Source of the DNA: Collinsella aerofaciens
GTDB lineage: Bacteria > Actinomycetota > Coriobacteriia > Coriobacteriales > Coriobacteriaceae
Direction of reading: 5' to 3'
DNA length: 47,973 bases
NCBI RefSeq assembly: GCF_015552075.1
Contig: NZ_JADNDZ010000110.1
Span: 1 to 47,973 of the forward strand
Position 1 is the first letter of the stretch, and every line of letters starts with the position of its first letter. The notes below the pieces were generated by a model. That model ran no database searches. It was not told where the DNA came from and saw only the letters and a program-made list of their open reading frames with translations. The translations under genes and the position numbers were made by a program. This document shows, piece after piece, positions 41,055 to 47,973 of the stretch.

Positions 41055-43025
41055 TTAGGCGTCGATGACGATGGTTTTGGGGCTGGTGCGGTCTATGAGC
41101 ACGACACCCTCCGGTGTTGACACGTCAGGGCTATCCGCGTGCCGCCTGGCGCGCGCCCACTCGAGCATGTCGGTCTTGCCGGCGCTGAGATACTCCTTGC
41201 GCCTGGGGTGAATCTCGGGATCGGCCTTGAGGTCGCGAAACCACATGCCCTGCTTGTAATGGGTCACGCACTCGTCAGGGGACAGGCCGTCCTCCTCGTT
41301 GAAGCTGTAGAGCTCCTCGGGGCTCATAAGCGGGACCTTGACGTATCTCGTACTCTCCTGAATGGATTTGCCGCTCGCGGAGTTCGAGACGGAGTAATCC
41401 GTGAACTTCTTCGTGGTGTTGCCCATCTCGCGCGATATCTGCTCGCAATCGGAAAAGAGGGAGGAACCCATGTACATAAAAATGGCCGAGTTTGCTCGGA
41501 TGGATTCCGACTGCTTGCCGTATCGGGCCTCGAGCTGCTTGCCGTCCTGCACGATCGCGCAGAGGTTGATCCAGAACTTACGGCTCTCGGCGAAAAGCTT
41601 CTCGAGGTCGGGGATCTTACCTATCTGGGCGAGCTCGTCGAGATAGCAATAGAGGGGAATCTCAAGATGGCCGATTCCATTCGTTGACCCGATATCCTTC
41701 GAGATATCGAACAACTGGTTCAGGGCCATCGCGGCGACGAAGTCATAGGGGCCGCCGCCGGACTTGATGCAGAAGAAGATGGCGCGCTTGCGCTTGTCGA
41801 TAGACTGGAGGTCGAGCTCGTCACGGCCCAGCATCTTTCGAATCGCGGGGTTGTTGAGCCTTTGCAGACGAGCGGCACACGAGGACACGACCGCCGCCAT
41901 CTGCTCGGGAGCGCCGGCGTTGGCCTTGAATGTGCGGTAGTTGGTGAGGACCGAGTTCTCGGGGAGTGACTCGTCATCCAGTGCGTCCTCTCCGTAGGTA
42001 TCGATGATGTACTGCGCGAACCCATCGAAGCCGTCGCGCTCCCGGGTGCCCTCGAAAACGAGGTCGAGCTTGTTGATGCCCTCGGCGCCGTCGGCCTTGG
42101 CCATCGCGAGGTAGTCGATGATGCCGGGAAGGGTGCAGTCGGCGGTATTGCCGTTGGCCTTGAACCAGAAGACGAACATACCGCAAACGCAGGTGTAGAA
42201 GTTCTTCTCCATATCGATGAAGAACTGCTGGTCCCCGTGCGTGTCCTCGCCCTTGGTGTTCGAGATGAACATATTGACCAGGGAGTTGATGGACGTGACG
42301 TCGCGGCAGTTGATAAGCGGGTTGTAGGGGGTTGAGGCCAGGATATGCTCCTCGTCGCGCAGGTCGATGACCTGCACGTCATAGCCGTTCTTCTCCAAAA
42401 AGGCGGCAGATGCACGGAACAGCTCGCCCGAGGGGTCGGTAAAGACCATGTTGCCGTTCATCTGCATGATCTGATTGGTCACGAAACGGTAGGACTTGCC
42501 GGCGCCCGATCCGGCCATGATGAACATGTTTCGGTTTGGCACCTGGCTCTCGCGCCTGATCGGGTCCTTCTTGTCGTTGACGATGGATGTGCCGGCAACC
42601 TTGCTGTTGAGCGAGAGGATGATATTGTCGTCCTCGACCGTCTCGCACCATTCGGGAACCGGCCATTCGGCCGTCGCCTTGTTGTGCGAGTACAGCAGAC
42701 GCTCCTGGGCGGTCGAGAAACGCTGGGATCCATATTGCTTTGCAGGCGAGATGTCCTCTCCGGGCGCCTCATGCTTAAGGAGAACGGCAAGGGCGATTGC
42801 GAGGGCAGCGGCGACTGAGGCCAGCAATGGGACCCCGCCGAAATAGATGCCGAGGGGCCGGCGGGATGCCGCCCACGCGACGAACGCCACGACGTCATCG
42901 GACGTCTCGATACCGCTTGTTCCGAGCATGACCTTCTGGACCGTGAGGTTCACGATCCAGAAGGCGGCAGATCCCATCACGGCGGCTCCGACGGCCTTCG
43001 TTATGTCTATCCTTGGCAGCTTCAT
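41055..43025 (-). CDS. VirD4/TraG-type coupling protein
   Basis: 656 residues. Two N-terminal membrane helices (AVGAAVMGSAAFWIVNLTV and LLASVAAALAIALAVLL), then YGSQRFSTAQE, Walker A AGSGAGKSYRFV (about 172), VFTDPSGELFR, Walker B YCYLDELAQIGKIPDL (about 462) and SRKFWINLCAIVQDGKQLEARYG. It brings the relaxase-DNA complex to the T4SS. The partner gene pcfB lies 3 bp upstream. No relaxase is in the window. Confidence 0.95.
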   Translation of the reverse strand: MKLPRIDITKAVGAAVMGSAAFWIVNLTVQKVMLGTSGIETSDDVVAFVAWAASRRPLGIYFGGVPLLASVAAALAIALAVLLKHEAPGEDISPAKQYGSQRFSTAQERLLYSHNKATAEWPVPEWCETVEDDNIILSLNSKVAGTSIVNDKKDPIRRESQVPNRNMFIMAGSGAGKSYRFVTNQIMQMNGNMVFTDPSGELFRASAAFLEKNGYDVQVIDLRDEEHILASTPYNPLINCRDVTSINSLVNMFISNTKGEDTHGDQQFFIDMEKNFYTCVCGMFVFWFKANGNTADCTLPGIIDYLAMAKADGAEGINKLDLVFEGTRERDGFDGFAQYIIDTYGEDALDDESLPENSVLTNYRTFKANAGAPEQMAAVVSSCAARLQRLNNPAIRKMLGRDELDLQSIDKRKRAIFFCIKSGGGPYDFVAAMALNQLFDISKDIGSTNGIGHLEIPLYCYLDELAQIGKIPDLEKLFAESRKFWINLCAIVQDGKQLEARYGKQSESIRANSAIFMYMGSSLFSDCEQISREMGNTTKKFTDYSVSNSASGKSIQESTRYVKVPLMSPEELYSFNEEDGLSPDECVTHYKQGMWFRDLKADPEIHPRRKEYLSAGKTDMLEWARARRHADSPDVSTPEGVVLIDRTSPKTIVIDA

Positions 43026-43028
43026 CGG

Positions 43029-44093
43029 CTACCTCTTGACCCGCTTGTTGAGGGTTCGGGAGTGCGTGGCCGGACGATTTTGGTTGCCGATTTGGTGACG
43101 GTTGGCCTTGCGGTCGGCAGCGTCGCGCATGTTGACGGCGCGGATGACCTCGTGCGAACCCATCTGCTTGGTTCGTCCCTGGCGCTGCTGGAGTCTGACC
43201 GACCCCTCGAAGGCCTCACGGTCCTTCAGCGTCTCGATTTGGGTATGGCATCGGACGATGGCATCGGCACGGTCCTCACGAAGCACTCCCTTGTCATCGC
43301 CCTCGCAGATTTGGTTCCCGATTTTCGCCGTGTGTCCGTCGGGATCGGTAATCCTGAAGGCTCCGGCCGTGGAAACGGCGGCAGTGTATACGACGCCGTC
43401 CCACCCGGTGAATTTACGCTTGTACATGCCGTCGTTCTGGTCGAGCTTCCAAGACTCCCCCAGGTATTCGATATTCTCCGGTGCGGGCGGGAGCCCTACC
43501 GGGGGCAGGCCTACAGCGGGTAGCCCGATTGCCGGAAGGGCGGGGTACTCTTTTGGCTGGGAAGACGACTGGATATCGTTTGGATTGGCGGGCATCTGGA
43601 CGCCGCTCTCGACCGGACCCCTCATCGCGTTGTCCACATCGGCATTCGAGATCAGTTTCCTCTCGATTGCCGTCTCAATGCAGGCGGCGAGCGCCTCCTG
43701 GTCCTTCATCTTGTATTCGATTGCGAAATAGCCAGTCGCCGGGTCCTCGAAGACAGCGAACCCGATGCGGTGCTTTCGGCAGATGTCGGAAAGGAGCGAC
43801 AGGTCGCTTCGGTCGAGCGCACCTTCCTTGCCGAGGTTGACGAGTTTTATGACGTCGTTGCGGTCGCGCCTTAGCGTGTGCTCTGTGACGAGGCCGTAAC
43901 GGCCGAGTCCATTCACATGGCTGATCGCGTGGTTCGCGCCGCGACCGGCAACCCTGCCGGCACCCCCGGCAACCTTGCCGGTGCCGCGCGCCAGCGCTCT
44001 CATCGTGATGATGAGGACTTCGCGTGCCGGGGGCAGGACAGCCTGGCCGAGCATCAGCAGAACACGCATGGCCTCTTCATTCTCTCCGGGCAT
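43029..44093 (-). CDS. pcfB: PcfB-like (DUF3801) conjugation protein
   Basis: 354 residues; ATG at 44093 chosen because GGAAGGAGG precedes it by 7 nt, whereas the frame open to 44198 would cover the inverted repeat. Start MPGENEEAMRVLLMLGQAVLPPAREVLIITMRALARGTGKVA and the part VNLGKEGALDRSDLSLLSDICRKHRIGFAVFEDPATGYFAIEYKMKDQEALAACIETAIERKL fit the PcfB family, which cooperates with the coupling protein in recruiting the relaxosome. The C-terminal half has a repeat GLPAVGLPPVGLPP linker and a basic end. First gene of the T4SS operon. Confidence 0.82.
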   Translation of the reverse strand: MPGENEEAMRVLLMLGQAVLPPAREVLIITMRALARGTGKVAGGAGRVAGRGANHAISHVNGLGRYGLVTEHTLRRDRNDVIKLVNLGKEGALDRSDLSLLSDICRKHRIGFAVFEDPATGYFAIEYKMKDQEALAACIETAIERKLISNADVDNAMRGPVESGVQMPANPNDIQSSSQPKEYPALPAIGLPAVGLPPVGLPPAPENIEYLGESWKLDQNDGMYKRKFTGWDGVVYTAAVSTAGAFRITDPDGHTAKIGNQICEGDDKGVLREDRADAIVRCHTQIETLKDREAFEGSVRLQQRQGRTKQMGSHEVIRAVNMRDAADRKANRHQIGNQNRPATHSRTLNKRVKR

Positions 44094-44118
44094 TACTGTT
44101 ACCTCCTTCCGGCGACGT

Positions 44119-44153
44119 GTAGTTGGGGCCGCACATAAAGCGGCCCCAACTAC
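44119..44153. repeat. perfect 14-bp inverted repeat before pcfB
   Basis: GTAGTTGGGGCCGC (44119-44132) and GCGGCCCCAACTAC (44140-44153) pair without mismatch around a 7-base loop. It lies between shared site copy 5 and the pcfB start, around the predicted transcription start. Only on the plus strand is it followed by TTTT, where no gene needs a terminator. It may be an operator, an mRNA leader structure or part of an origin of transfer. Confidence 0.8.
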
Positions 44154-44187
44154 AGTTTTCGCCATATAGGCCACCCGTGCCGAGAGG

Positions 44188-44207
44188 TTTGGTGCCACAG
44201 GGTGACA
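44188..44207 (-). promoter_or_regulatory. shared 20-bp regulatory site, copy 5 (before the T4SS operon)
   Basis: On the minus strand TGTCACC-CTG-TGGCACCAAA, 95 bp before the pcfB ATG. It connects the conjugation operon to the pilus genes that carry copies 1-3. Confidence 0.75.
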
Positions 44208-44217
44208 ATTTCTTTAA

Positions 44218-44826
44218 TTAGCTATGCCTGCGCGCCCCGGGTCGTTTGACATGCACGCCCGGTTGCTTCAGGCCCTCGGTAACTGCAGTCGTGTGCTGAT
44301 ATAGACGCCTTGTAGCCAAGGCATCGGCAAGTGCGGTATGCGGAGCGCCCTCGAAGCTGTATCCCATGGCATCTGCCGCAGAGGTGAGCCTCCATCTTGA
44401 ATGGGACTCTGAGAATGGGCCGTATACGCGCCCGAATTCCTCCATCGCATCGACAATTTCCGCTGTCTGCGGAATGATGACGCCTTCATGCTCGAGGAAT
44501 CCAAGGTCGAAGCCGACATTCCATCCGACGATCTTCTCCGCGCGGTCGAATAGCGACTGGACGGCCTCGAGATAATTCTTAAAAGGCTTATGGTTCGCCA
44601 CCGAGTCGGGTGAGATGTGGTTCACGCGCTCTGCGGCAGGCCACTCGGTCTTATGCTGCGGCTTGACACGCAGATGGACCGACGAGGGCGAATCCTGACC
44701 CTCAATATCGAGAACCATTGCCAGGGTCAAGATTTCTTCGCCGTCATAAGGGTCGAGCCCCGTCGTCTCGGTGTCAATCGTCATGCACACGATGGGAGAG
44801 TCGAATGGTACCAGCGTGATGCTCAA
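44218..44826 (-). CDS. DEDDh 3'-5' exonuclease (DnaQ-like), intact
   Basis: 202 residues, TTG start at 44826 with AGGGG upstream, 11 bp after the preceding stop. All five active-site residues are present: D18 and E20 (MTIDTETTG), D107 (GWNVGFDLGFLE), H163 and D168 (PHTALADALATRRLY). It should be a metal-dependent 3'-5' exonuclease on DNA or RNA, a stand-alone relative of the DNA polymerase III epsilon subunit. Second gene of an SOS-box operon. It is the active counterpart of the degenerate copy at 522-1172. Confidence 0.88.
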   Translation of the reverse strand: MSITLVPFDSPIVCMTIDTETTGLDPYDGEEILTLAMVLDIEGQDSPSSVHLRVKPQHKTEWPAAERVNHISPDSVANHKPFKNYLEAVQSLFDRAEKIVGWNVGFDLGFLEHEGVIIPQTAEIVDAMEEFGRVYGPFSESHSRWRLTSAADAMGYSFEGAPHTALADALATRRLYQHTTAVTEGLKQPGVHVKRPGARRHS

Positions 44827-44837
44827 CTTGCCGTCCC

Positions 44838-45719
44838 CTATGCCTGTCCGTAATGGAAATAGGCAGTACGATTGGAGGCCGTGGTATGAAGGGCGCCCTC
44901 GGTACCGCCTCCCAGCTTCCTGCTGATCTGCGCGATGAGGTTTTTCGTGCCGGGCATCTCATGAGCTCGCTCGGTCTTGATATCGCTCTTTTGGACATAG
45001 CCCTCGTCGACAGACTCGTCCCACTCGTCCTGGGTCGCCTCGGTGTAGAAGACCGGCGCCTCGGGGTCGTTTTCGATAGCCTGGGAGGCAAGCGTATCGA
45101 TGTGGCCGGTATTCCCCCTCACCGCAGCGTGGACAACGTCGTCGGTAAGCGCGCCGCCGTTCGCGATGTACTCATAGAGGCTCTGGTCGGCCGGGTCGGG
45201 AATAACGCGCCCGAATTGCTCGTCTGTGACATAGCCCTCGTCGCCGATCCTGAACTGGCCATAGGGCCCCGCCGGCCATGGCATCGCGATACGTGAGAGC
45301 TCCGTGTCCGCCATGACATAGAATTTCATGACGGCGAGCTTCTCATCTCGCGAGATATAGTCCTGGACGGCAATAGACGCCTTCGGGTTGATGTGGGTTC
45401 GATCCGACGGCGAGAGTTCAAGGCCGCGCTCGATCTCATATTCGGCCTGGGCGGTGGAGGCCGTGAAAAGGGCCCGTGCGAGCAGCCAGGACTTCTGACC
45501 CGCATACGTGTCGGGGACGATGCCGTCAAGAGCGACCTCGGCCACGGCCGAGAGAAGGTTCGGCTCTGCCATGATCGCACCGAGCGTGGCGACAGCCGGC
45601 CACTTAAGGTATCCCTCGCATTGCTGCGGGTCCATGATCATTTCGCGCGCGGCATCGAAAACGCGGTCGAGGTCGAGCAGGCCCAGCCCGGCCGCACCCG
45701 CTCTATCCAGTTTGTCCAT
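44838..45719 (-). CDS. hypothetical 293-residue protein
   Basis: ATG at 45719 with GAAGGGAG upstream. Soluble, acidic, mainly helical (DLDRVFDAAREMIMDPQQCEGYLKWPAVATLGAIMAEPNLLSAVAEVALDGIVPDTYAGQKSWLLARALFTASTAQAEYEIERGLELSP), with a C-terminal part LIAQISRKLGGGTEGALHTTASNRTAYFHY. No known motif. A LexA box lies 71 bp upstream and it forms an operon with the exonuclease, so a DNA-damage-linked role is plausible but not shown. Confidence 0.65.
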   Translation of the reverse strand: MDKLDRAGAAGLGLLDLDRVFDAAREMIMDPQQCEGYLKWPAVATLGAIMAEPNLLSAVAEVALDGIVPDTYAGQKSWLLARALFTASTAQAEYEIERGLELSPSDRTHINPKASIAVQDYISRDEKLAVMKFYVMADTELSRIAMPWPAGPYGQFRIGDEGYVTDEQFGRVIPDPADQSLYEYIANGGALTDDVVHAAVRGNTGHIDTLASQAIENDPEAPVFYTEATQDEWDESVDEGYVQKSDIKTERAHEMPGTKNLIAQISRKLGGGTEGALHTTASNRTAYFHYGQA

Positions 45720-45789
45720 ACGGCTCTCCCTTCGGTCATAGTTCCGTTGGTTGTATCGTCCGCCCTTGGGCTTGTCGATGAGAGCCGTT

Positions 45790-45801
45790 GAACAACTGTT
45801 C
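45790..45801. promoter_or_regulatory. LexA-type SOS box 3
   Basis: GAAC-AACT-GTTC, 71 bp before the ATG at 45719. Identical in sequence to box 4 at 47794. Confidence 0.65.
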
Positions 45802-45812
45802 CTAGATTTTGG

Positions 45813-47726
45813 TTAATGTTTAAGCGACTGAGCGTGGGGGAGGGTCACGTCGCGCTCCATCGACACAACCCCATCAGACGATGCCGTGCTTTTGGTCGCA
45901 AGTCGAAGCGAGTCAATGATCTTTTTCGTGCTGGGGCTGCAATCGACTCTGTGGGGAGCCACGCTCAGCTCTTCATACTGATCGAGGATCACGTCCACCT
46001 TCCGCGACTCGTCGAAGGTCTGGCCGCGGTAGAGCGTATAGTCGTGCCCGCCGATGCTGACAAGGCCGTCTGGCATAAGGGCAATGTCCTTCGCTTCAAT
46101 CGCCGGCACGATGGCGAAATTTACGCCTGCGGCGATGGCGATATCCTTATATTCAGGGGGAATGACCATCTCGCGGAATTCCGGCAGGTCCCTCATCGAA
46201 AGAAACGCGTTCATGTTAATTTCGACGGCCTCGTATCCGCCCCTTCCGGCGCCATCGATAACGGAGCCGAACACCTCCGAGTCCATGAGGATGCCGGGTA
46301 GGGGGTCTACACTTGACCTCTGCATGTAGACGGTACGGTCCCCTTGGGCAGGTCCGTCGAGGTTCACAGTCACATCCGACCAAAGCGAGCCGAATGAGTC
46401 AGAGCCGTCGGTCACATCGAAGGCTTGGATGCAGAGCGAGTCGTTCTCCTCGTAGAACTGCTTCACGAGCTCAACGGTCTTCGGCTCGCCGTCAACCGAA
46501 TAATTGACCTTGATGCCGCCCTTGGTGGTTGCATCTACATAGAGGCTGCTGTCCTCGATGCGCTTTTTGAGGTTCTCCCTATAGGCGACCAACGATCCCG
46601 GGAGCGCCTGAATCTGAGAAAGGCCTTTTTCCAATTGGTCAATATCGACAACGACCGGCTGCTCGATTTTAGGGAATGGGCCCAGCTGAAACGCTTTCAC
46701 CGCATAGTCGCTTCTATCTTCCCTAGCCGTCATAACGAGGGCGGCGTCGCTTGGAAACAGAGTAGTACCGTCAACCCTAACGATCCTGACGGTATCTCGC
46801 CTTGTCGCCGATGCCACAGACTGAAGGACATGCGACGATGCCTGGTCGATATTTCCGAGAACGATGGCGCCGCCGCTTGCGGCAGAGATGGCACCCGGCT
46901 TGATTGGGCGCCCGCCGCCGATAATGCCTGCGATGCTTGCCGTCCCGATATCGGAGACAACGGCAACGTTACCCTTTGCACCGACACCGGCAAGGTCTCT
47001 CATGAGCGTCGCCTCATCGCTTTCGCCGACGCGAAAGAACGCGCGAAGCGCCTCTCCCGCACGCTCCGGGCTATCCGTCTCAATTAGGATGGGAATTCGC
47101 GTCGCAAGGGCCCCGGCCACAGCAGAGACTGCAGCAGGCGGATAAACCGGACTCAATTGATTTGGTTCAGCCGGCATAGACCTTCCGATAAGATTCTCGG
47201 GATTACCCAAGGAATCAGGTGAGATCGAGTCCAGGGTTTGAAGGCTCGGGTGAGAAGGCCTCAATCCGCGTGGAGTTGCCGCGGAAACGACTCCCTGGAG
47301 ATTCAACTCATGGCAGAGATCCTCAACTGCAATGGCGCCCCGGCACGAAGTCACGTTACCGCCGAAGTCCAGCGATCCGAAAAACAGCTTATCCTTGATA
47401 TACGTAGGATCGACCTGCCCCGAGGCGCTCAGGATACCAAGTGCTATGGGCAGCGCGAGGGAGCCTGCGTCTCTGAATCGACCTGAGAAGGCCTTGCTAT
47501 AGCCGGGTGATGGCATGACGTCGATAGAACCACTGTCTCGAGGCAAGGTGTATCCCTGCGCCTTGAGTGCACACCTGACAATGCCCCGCAACTCCACGGC
47601 GGCGTTATCCTGAATGCCTAGAATGTGAATGCCGGGAATTCCCGGTTTGAATTCAATCGCGATGTCAATGGGTACTGCCGAGGCGCCTTCCACAATGGCG
47701 CCATGGACAACTGTACGATTGGTCAT
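45813..47726 (-). CDS. ComM/YifB-like protein lacking ATPase motifs
   Basis: 637 residues; ATG at 47726 (TTGGAG upstream) preferred over TTG at 47738. The N-terminal 140 residues clearly match the ChlI-type domain of ComM/YifB: GIPGIHILGIQDNAAVELRGIVRCALKAQGYTLP and SLALPIALGILSASGQV...LFFGSLDFGGNVTSCRG. The following part parallels the AAA+ module (PPAAVSAVAGALATRIPILIE, ASIAGIIGGGRPIKPGAISAASGGAIVLGNID), but the Walker A GxxGxGKT is absent and the Walker B Asp-Glu is replaced (IVLGNI where ComM has VLFLDE). About 250 residues of unrecognised sequence end the protein. ComM is a branch-migration helicase of natural transformation; this one should not hydrolyse ATP. A LexA box lies 68 bp upstream. 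Confidence 0.75.
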   Translation of the reverse strand: MTNRTVVHGAIVEGASAVPIDIAIEFKPGIPGIHILGIQDNAAVELRGIVRCALKAQGYTLPRDSGSIDVMPSPGYSKAFSGRFRDAGSLALPIALGILSASGQVDPTYIKDKLFFGSLDFGGNVTSCRGAIAVEDLCHELNLQGVVSAATPRGLRPSHPSLQTLDSISPDSLGNPENLIGRSMPAEPNQLSPVYPPAAVSAVAGALATRIPILIETDSPERAGEALRAFFRVGESDEATLMRDLAGVGAKGNVAVVSDIGTASIAGIIGGGRPIKPGAISAASGGAIVLGNIDQASSHVLQSVASATRRDTVRIVRVDGTTLFPSDAALVMTAREDRSDYAVKAFQLGPFPKIEQPVVVDIDQLEKGLSQIQALPGSLVAYRENLKKRIEDSSLYVDATTKGGIKVNYSVDGEPKTVELVKQFYEENDSLCIQAFDVTDGSDSFGSLWSDVTVNLDGPAQGDRTVYMQRSSVDPLPGILMDSEVFGSVIDGAGRGGYEAVEINMNAFLSMRDLPEFREMVIPPEYKDIAIAAGVNFAIVPAIEAKDIALMPDGLVSIGGHDYTLYRGQTFDESRKVDVILDQYEELSVAPHRVDCSPSTKKIIDSLRLATKSTASSDGVVSMERDVTLPHAQSLKH

Positions 47727-47793
47727 AACTTGCTCCAATCCTCAATGATAATGAAACAAGTTTGACGGCAGGCATTAACCATAGCGTCTAGCT

Positions 47794-47805
47794 GAACAAC
47801 TGTTC
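47794..47805. promoter_or_regulatory. LexA-type SOS box 4
   Basis: GAAC-AACT-GTTC, 68 bp before the ATG at 47726. Confidence 0.65.
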
Positions 47806-47875
47806 CGGGCCCTCACTGGGTCGCCGCCGATTGAAGGAGACGGTCCATAGCATATTCACAATGTATATACAGGGA

Positions 47876-47920
47876 AAACAATTGTTTATGCATTGAGCTG
47901 TGGTGGATAGTGGTGGACAG
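47876..47920. repeat. palindrome and direct repeats at the right end
   Basis: In the gene-free last 245 bp, AAACAATTGTTT (47876-47887) is a perfect 12-bp palindrome. It is followed by TGGTGGATAG and TGGTGGACAG (47901-47920), direct repeats exactly 10 bp apart and framed by GCTG/CAGC. Together they may be an operator or part of an origin; the next gene would lie beyond the window. Confidence 0.4.
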
Positions 47921-47973
47921 CCAGAAGAAACCAGTGGATTCGAGAAGGAATAGCCAATAGTAAAGCGGTTCCC

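Overview
The window looks like part of a conjugative mobile element (integrative conjugative element or large plasmid) of a high-GC Gram-positive host, most likely a gut or oral Coriobacteriia (Collinsella/Olsenella/Eggerthella relatives). This is inferred from the GC-rich coding, the single-membrane type T4SS gene set (PcfB, TraG-like coupling protein, Maff2-like, VirB6-like, PrgI, VirB4-like, NlpC/P60 lytic enzyme), the secretin-free Tad pilus locus, and a type II-A CRISPR-Cas system with a Cas9 of about 1,400 residues. No relaxase, integrase, LexA, rRNA or tRNA was recognised, so the element probably continues past both ends.

Left part (1-20,020, mostly + strand). A partial HNH endonuclease and two small minus-strand genes, one a catalytically degenerate DEDD exonuclease, precede a Flp-type pilin (1475). 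A complete type II-A CRISPR-Cas module follows: a tracrRNA divergent from cas9 (2370-2276), cas9, cas1, cas2, csn2, a terminator and leader, and an array from 8714 whose distal half decays gradually and fades out near 10,800. The module sits between the pilin gene and the rest of the tad locus: prepilin peptidase, three TadE/F/G-like minor pilins, CpaB/RcpC, TadA, TadB, TadC, a DUF192 protein, a polytopic membrane protein and a Tat-type lipoprotein.

Middle (20,020-24,300). Two small unknown operons and a relBE-type toxin-antitoxin pair, flanked by two arrays of degenerate 8-bp tandem repeats.

Right part (24,300-47,973, all - strand). A giant N6-adenine methylase/SNF2 helicase fusion whose 5' part overlaps an out-of-frame tnpV-like gene, an ArdC-like gene, a regulator, the T4SS operon from pcfB (44093) down to a membrane-anchored protein (32690), an intact DEDDh exonuclease, an unknown gene and a ComM/YifB-like protein that has lost its ATPase motifs.

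Two regulatory networks can be read from the sequence. A 20-bp site, TGTCACC-N3-TGGCACCAAA, occurs five times with all 17 fixed bases invariant, each time upstream of an operon: the pilin, the prepilin peptidase operon, the CpaB-TadABC operon, an unknown operon, and the T4SS operon. This suggests the pilus and conjugation are co-regulated. Four LexA-type boxes (GAAC-N4-GTTC) precede other operons, three of them 68-71 bp before the start codon, which suggests SOS induction.

The most striking observation is Cas9. All RuvC catalytic residues are present (D17, E811, H1029, D1032), but the HNH general-base histidine is arginine (R899) and no asparagine occurs where the third HNH residue should be. 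Next to intact-looking cas1, cas2, csn2, tracrRNA and leader-proximal repeats, this suggests a naturally RuvC-only Cas9 (a natural nickase or altered effector).
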